Below, in pieces: positions 63,962 through 64,000 of a stretch of DNA of 64,000 nucleotides. The stretch spans positions 62,001 through 126,000 of the forward strand of contig NZ_UYZZ01000007.1 of NCBI RefSeq assembly GCF_900626095.1, in the 5' to 3' direction. Numbering within the stretch: the stretch's first letter is position 1; every line of letters starts with the position of its first letter. This stretch comes from Clostridium rectalis (lineage in GTDB: Bacteria; Bacillota; Clostridia; Clostridiales; Clostridiaceae). The position numbers were made by a program, and so were the translations under genes. The notes under the pieces are model-generated. The model did no database searches. It was not told the DNA's origin and was given only the letters and a program-made list of their open reading frames with translations.

Positions 63962-64000
63962 TAATTAAAGTAGGTAAAATACAATAAAGGAAAGTAAAAT

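Overview
The window is a low-GC, spore-forming Firmicute chromosome segment, most like Clostridium sensu stricto (tetani/botulinum-like). The evidence is strongly A/T-rich DNA, AAGGAGG-type ribosome binding sites with several TTG and GTG starts, a SleC/Csp germination module, an H-NOX chemoreceptor, a T-box asnS leader, a FabT-controlled FabK-type fatty acid operon and a DnaD/DnaC pair. The species cannot be fixed from sequence alone. No CRISPR array, prophage, insertion sequence or rRNA operon is visible. One tRNA array lies near the right end.

Left part (1-13.8 kb): a partial H-NOX gas-sensor receptor runs off the left edge. Next come a large SpoIID/LytB-domain protein and, convergent with it, the germination pair cspBA-sleC: a double subtilase and the cortex-lytic zymogen it is expected to activate. 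Upstream of these lie a phage-repressor-like regulator, a DUF3783-like protein, an orphan Cache sensor and a membrane protein. A long-form glutamine synthetase, a 2H phosphoesterase and a DUF1540 peptide follow.

Middle (14-30.5 kb) is housekeeping: murA, walJ, a GerMN lipoprotein, a CxxH/CxxC peptide, a SEC-C protein, rlmH, an XRE-cupin regulator with paired operators, an HD hydrolase, cfa, a decayed dicarboxylate symporter, hemerythrin, transporters, surE, a TlpA/CcdA thiol pair, ogt, T-box-asnS, an N5-(carboxyethyl)ornithine synthase-like enzyme and an all-alpha dUTPase.

The 30.6-45.1 kb block is a 13-gene, one-strand locus: anmK, two near-identical lipoprotein binding proteins, two permeases, an MsmX/UgpC-type ATPase, a DUF624-like membrane protein, two double-GNAT proteins, a PIG-L deacetylase-like protein, an AmiE-like serine hydrolase, NamZ and NagZ. 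It reads as import of intact cell-wall fragments followed by degradation in the cytoplasm, because none of the three hydrolases has a signal peptide. This is the best candidate for a distinctive system in the window. It may connect to the anhydro-sugar-forming enzymes (SleC, SpoIID type) at the left end.

The right part (45.2-64 kb) holds an AprX-like intracellular subtilase, a ferritin fragment ending in a 24-bp perfect dyad, a LysR regulator and a 12-gene fatty acid operon. That operon runs from an NMO-family flavoprotein, fabT, fabH, acpP, fabK, fabD, fabG, fabF, accB, fabZ and accC to a fused accDA, and has a strong promoter with two FabT-type operators. An M23 endopeptidase, dnaD-dnaC, nine tRNA genes built from a repeated Glu-Val-Asp unit, the PPDK regulatory protein and a CoA-binding protein follow. 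The last 110 bases hold three DnaA boxes, so the replication origin or another DnaA-controlled promoter probably lies at or just beyond the right edge.
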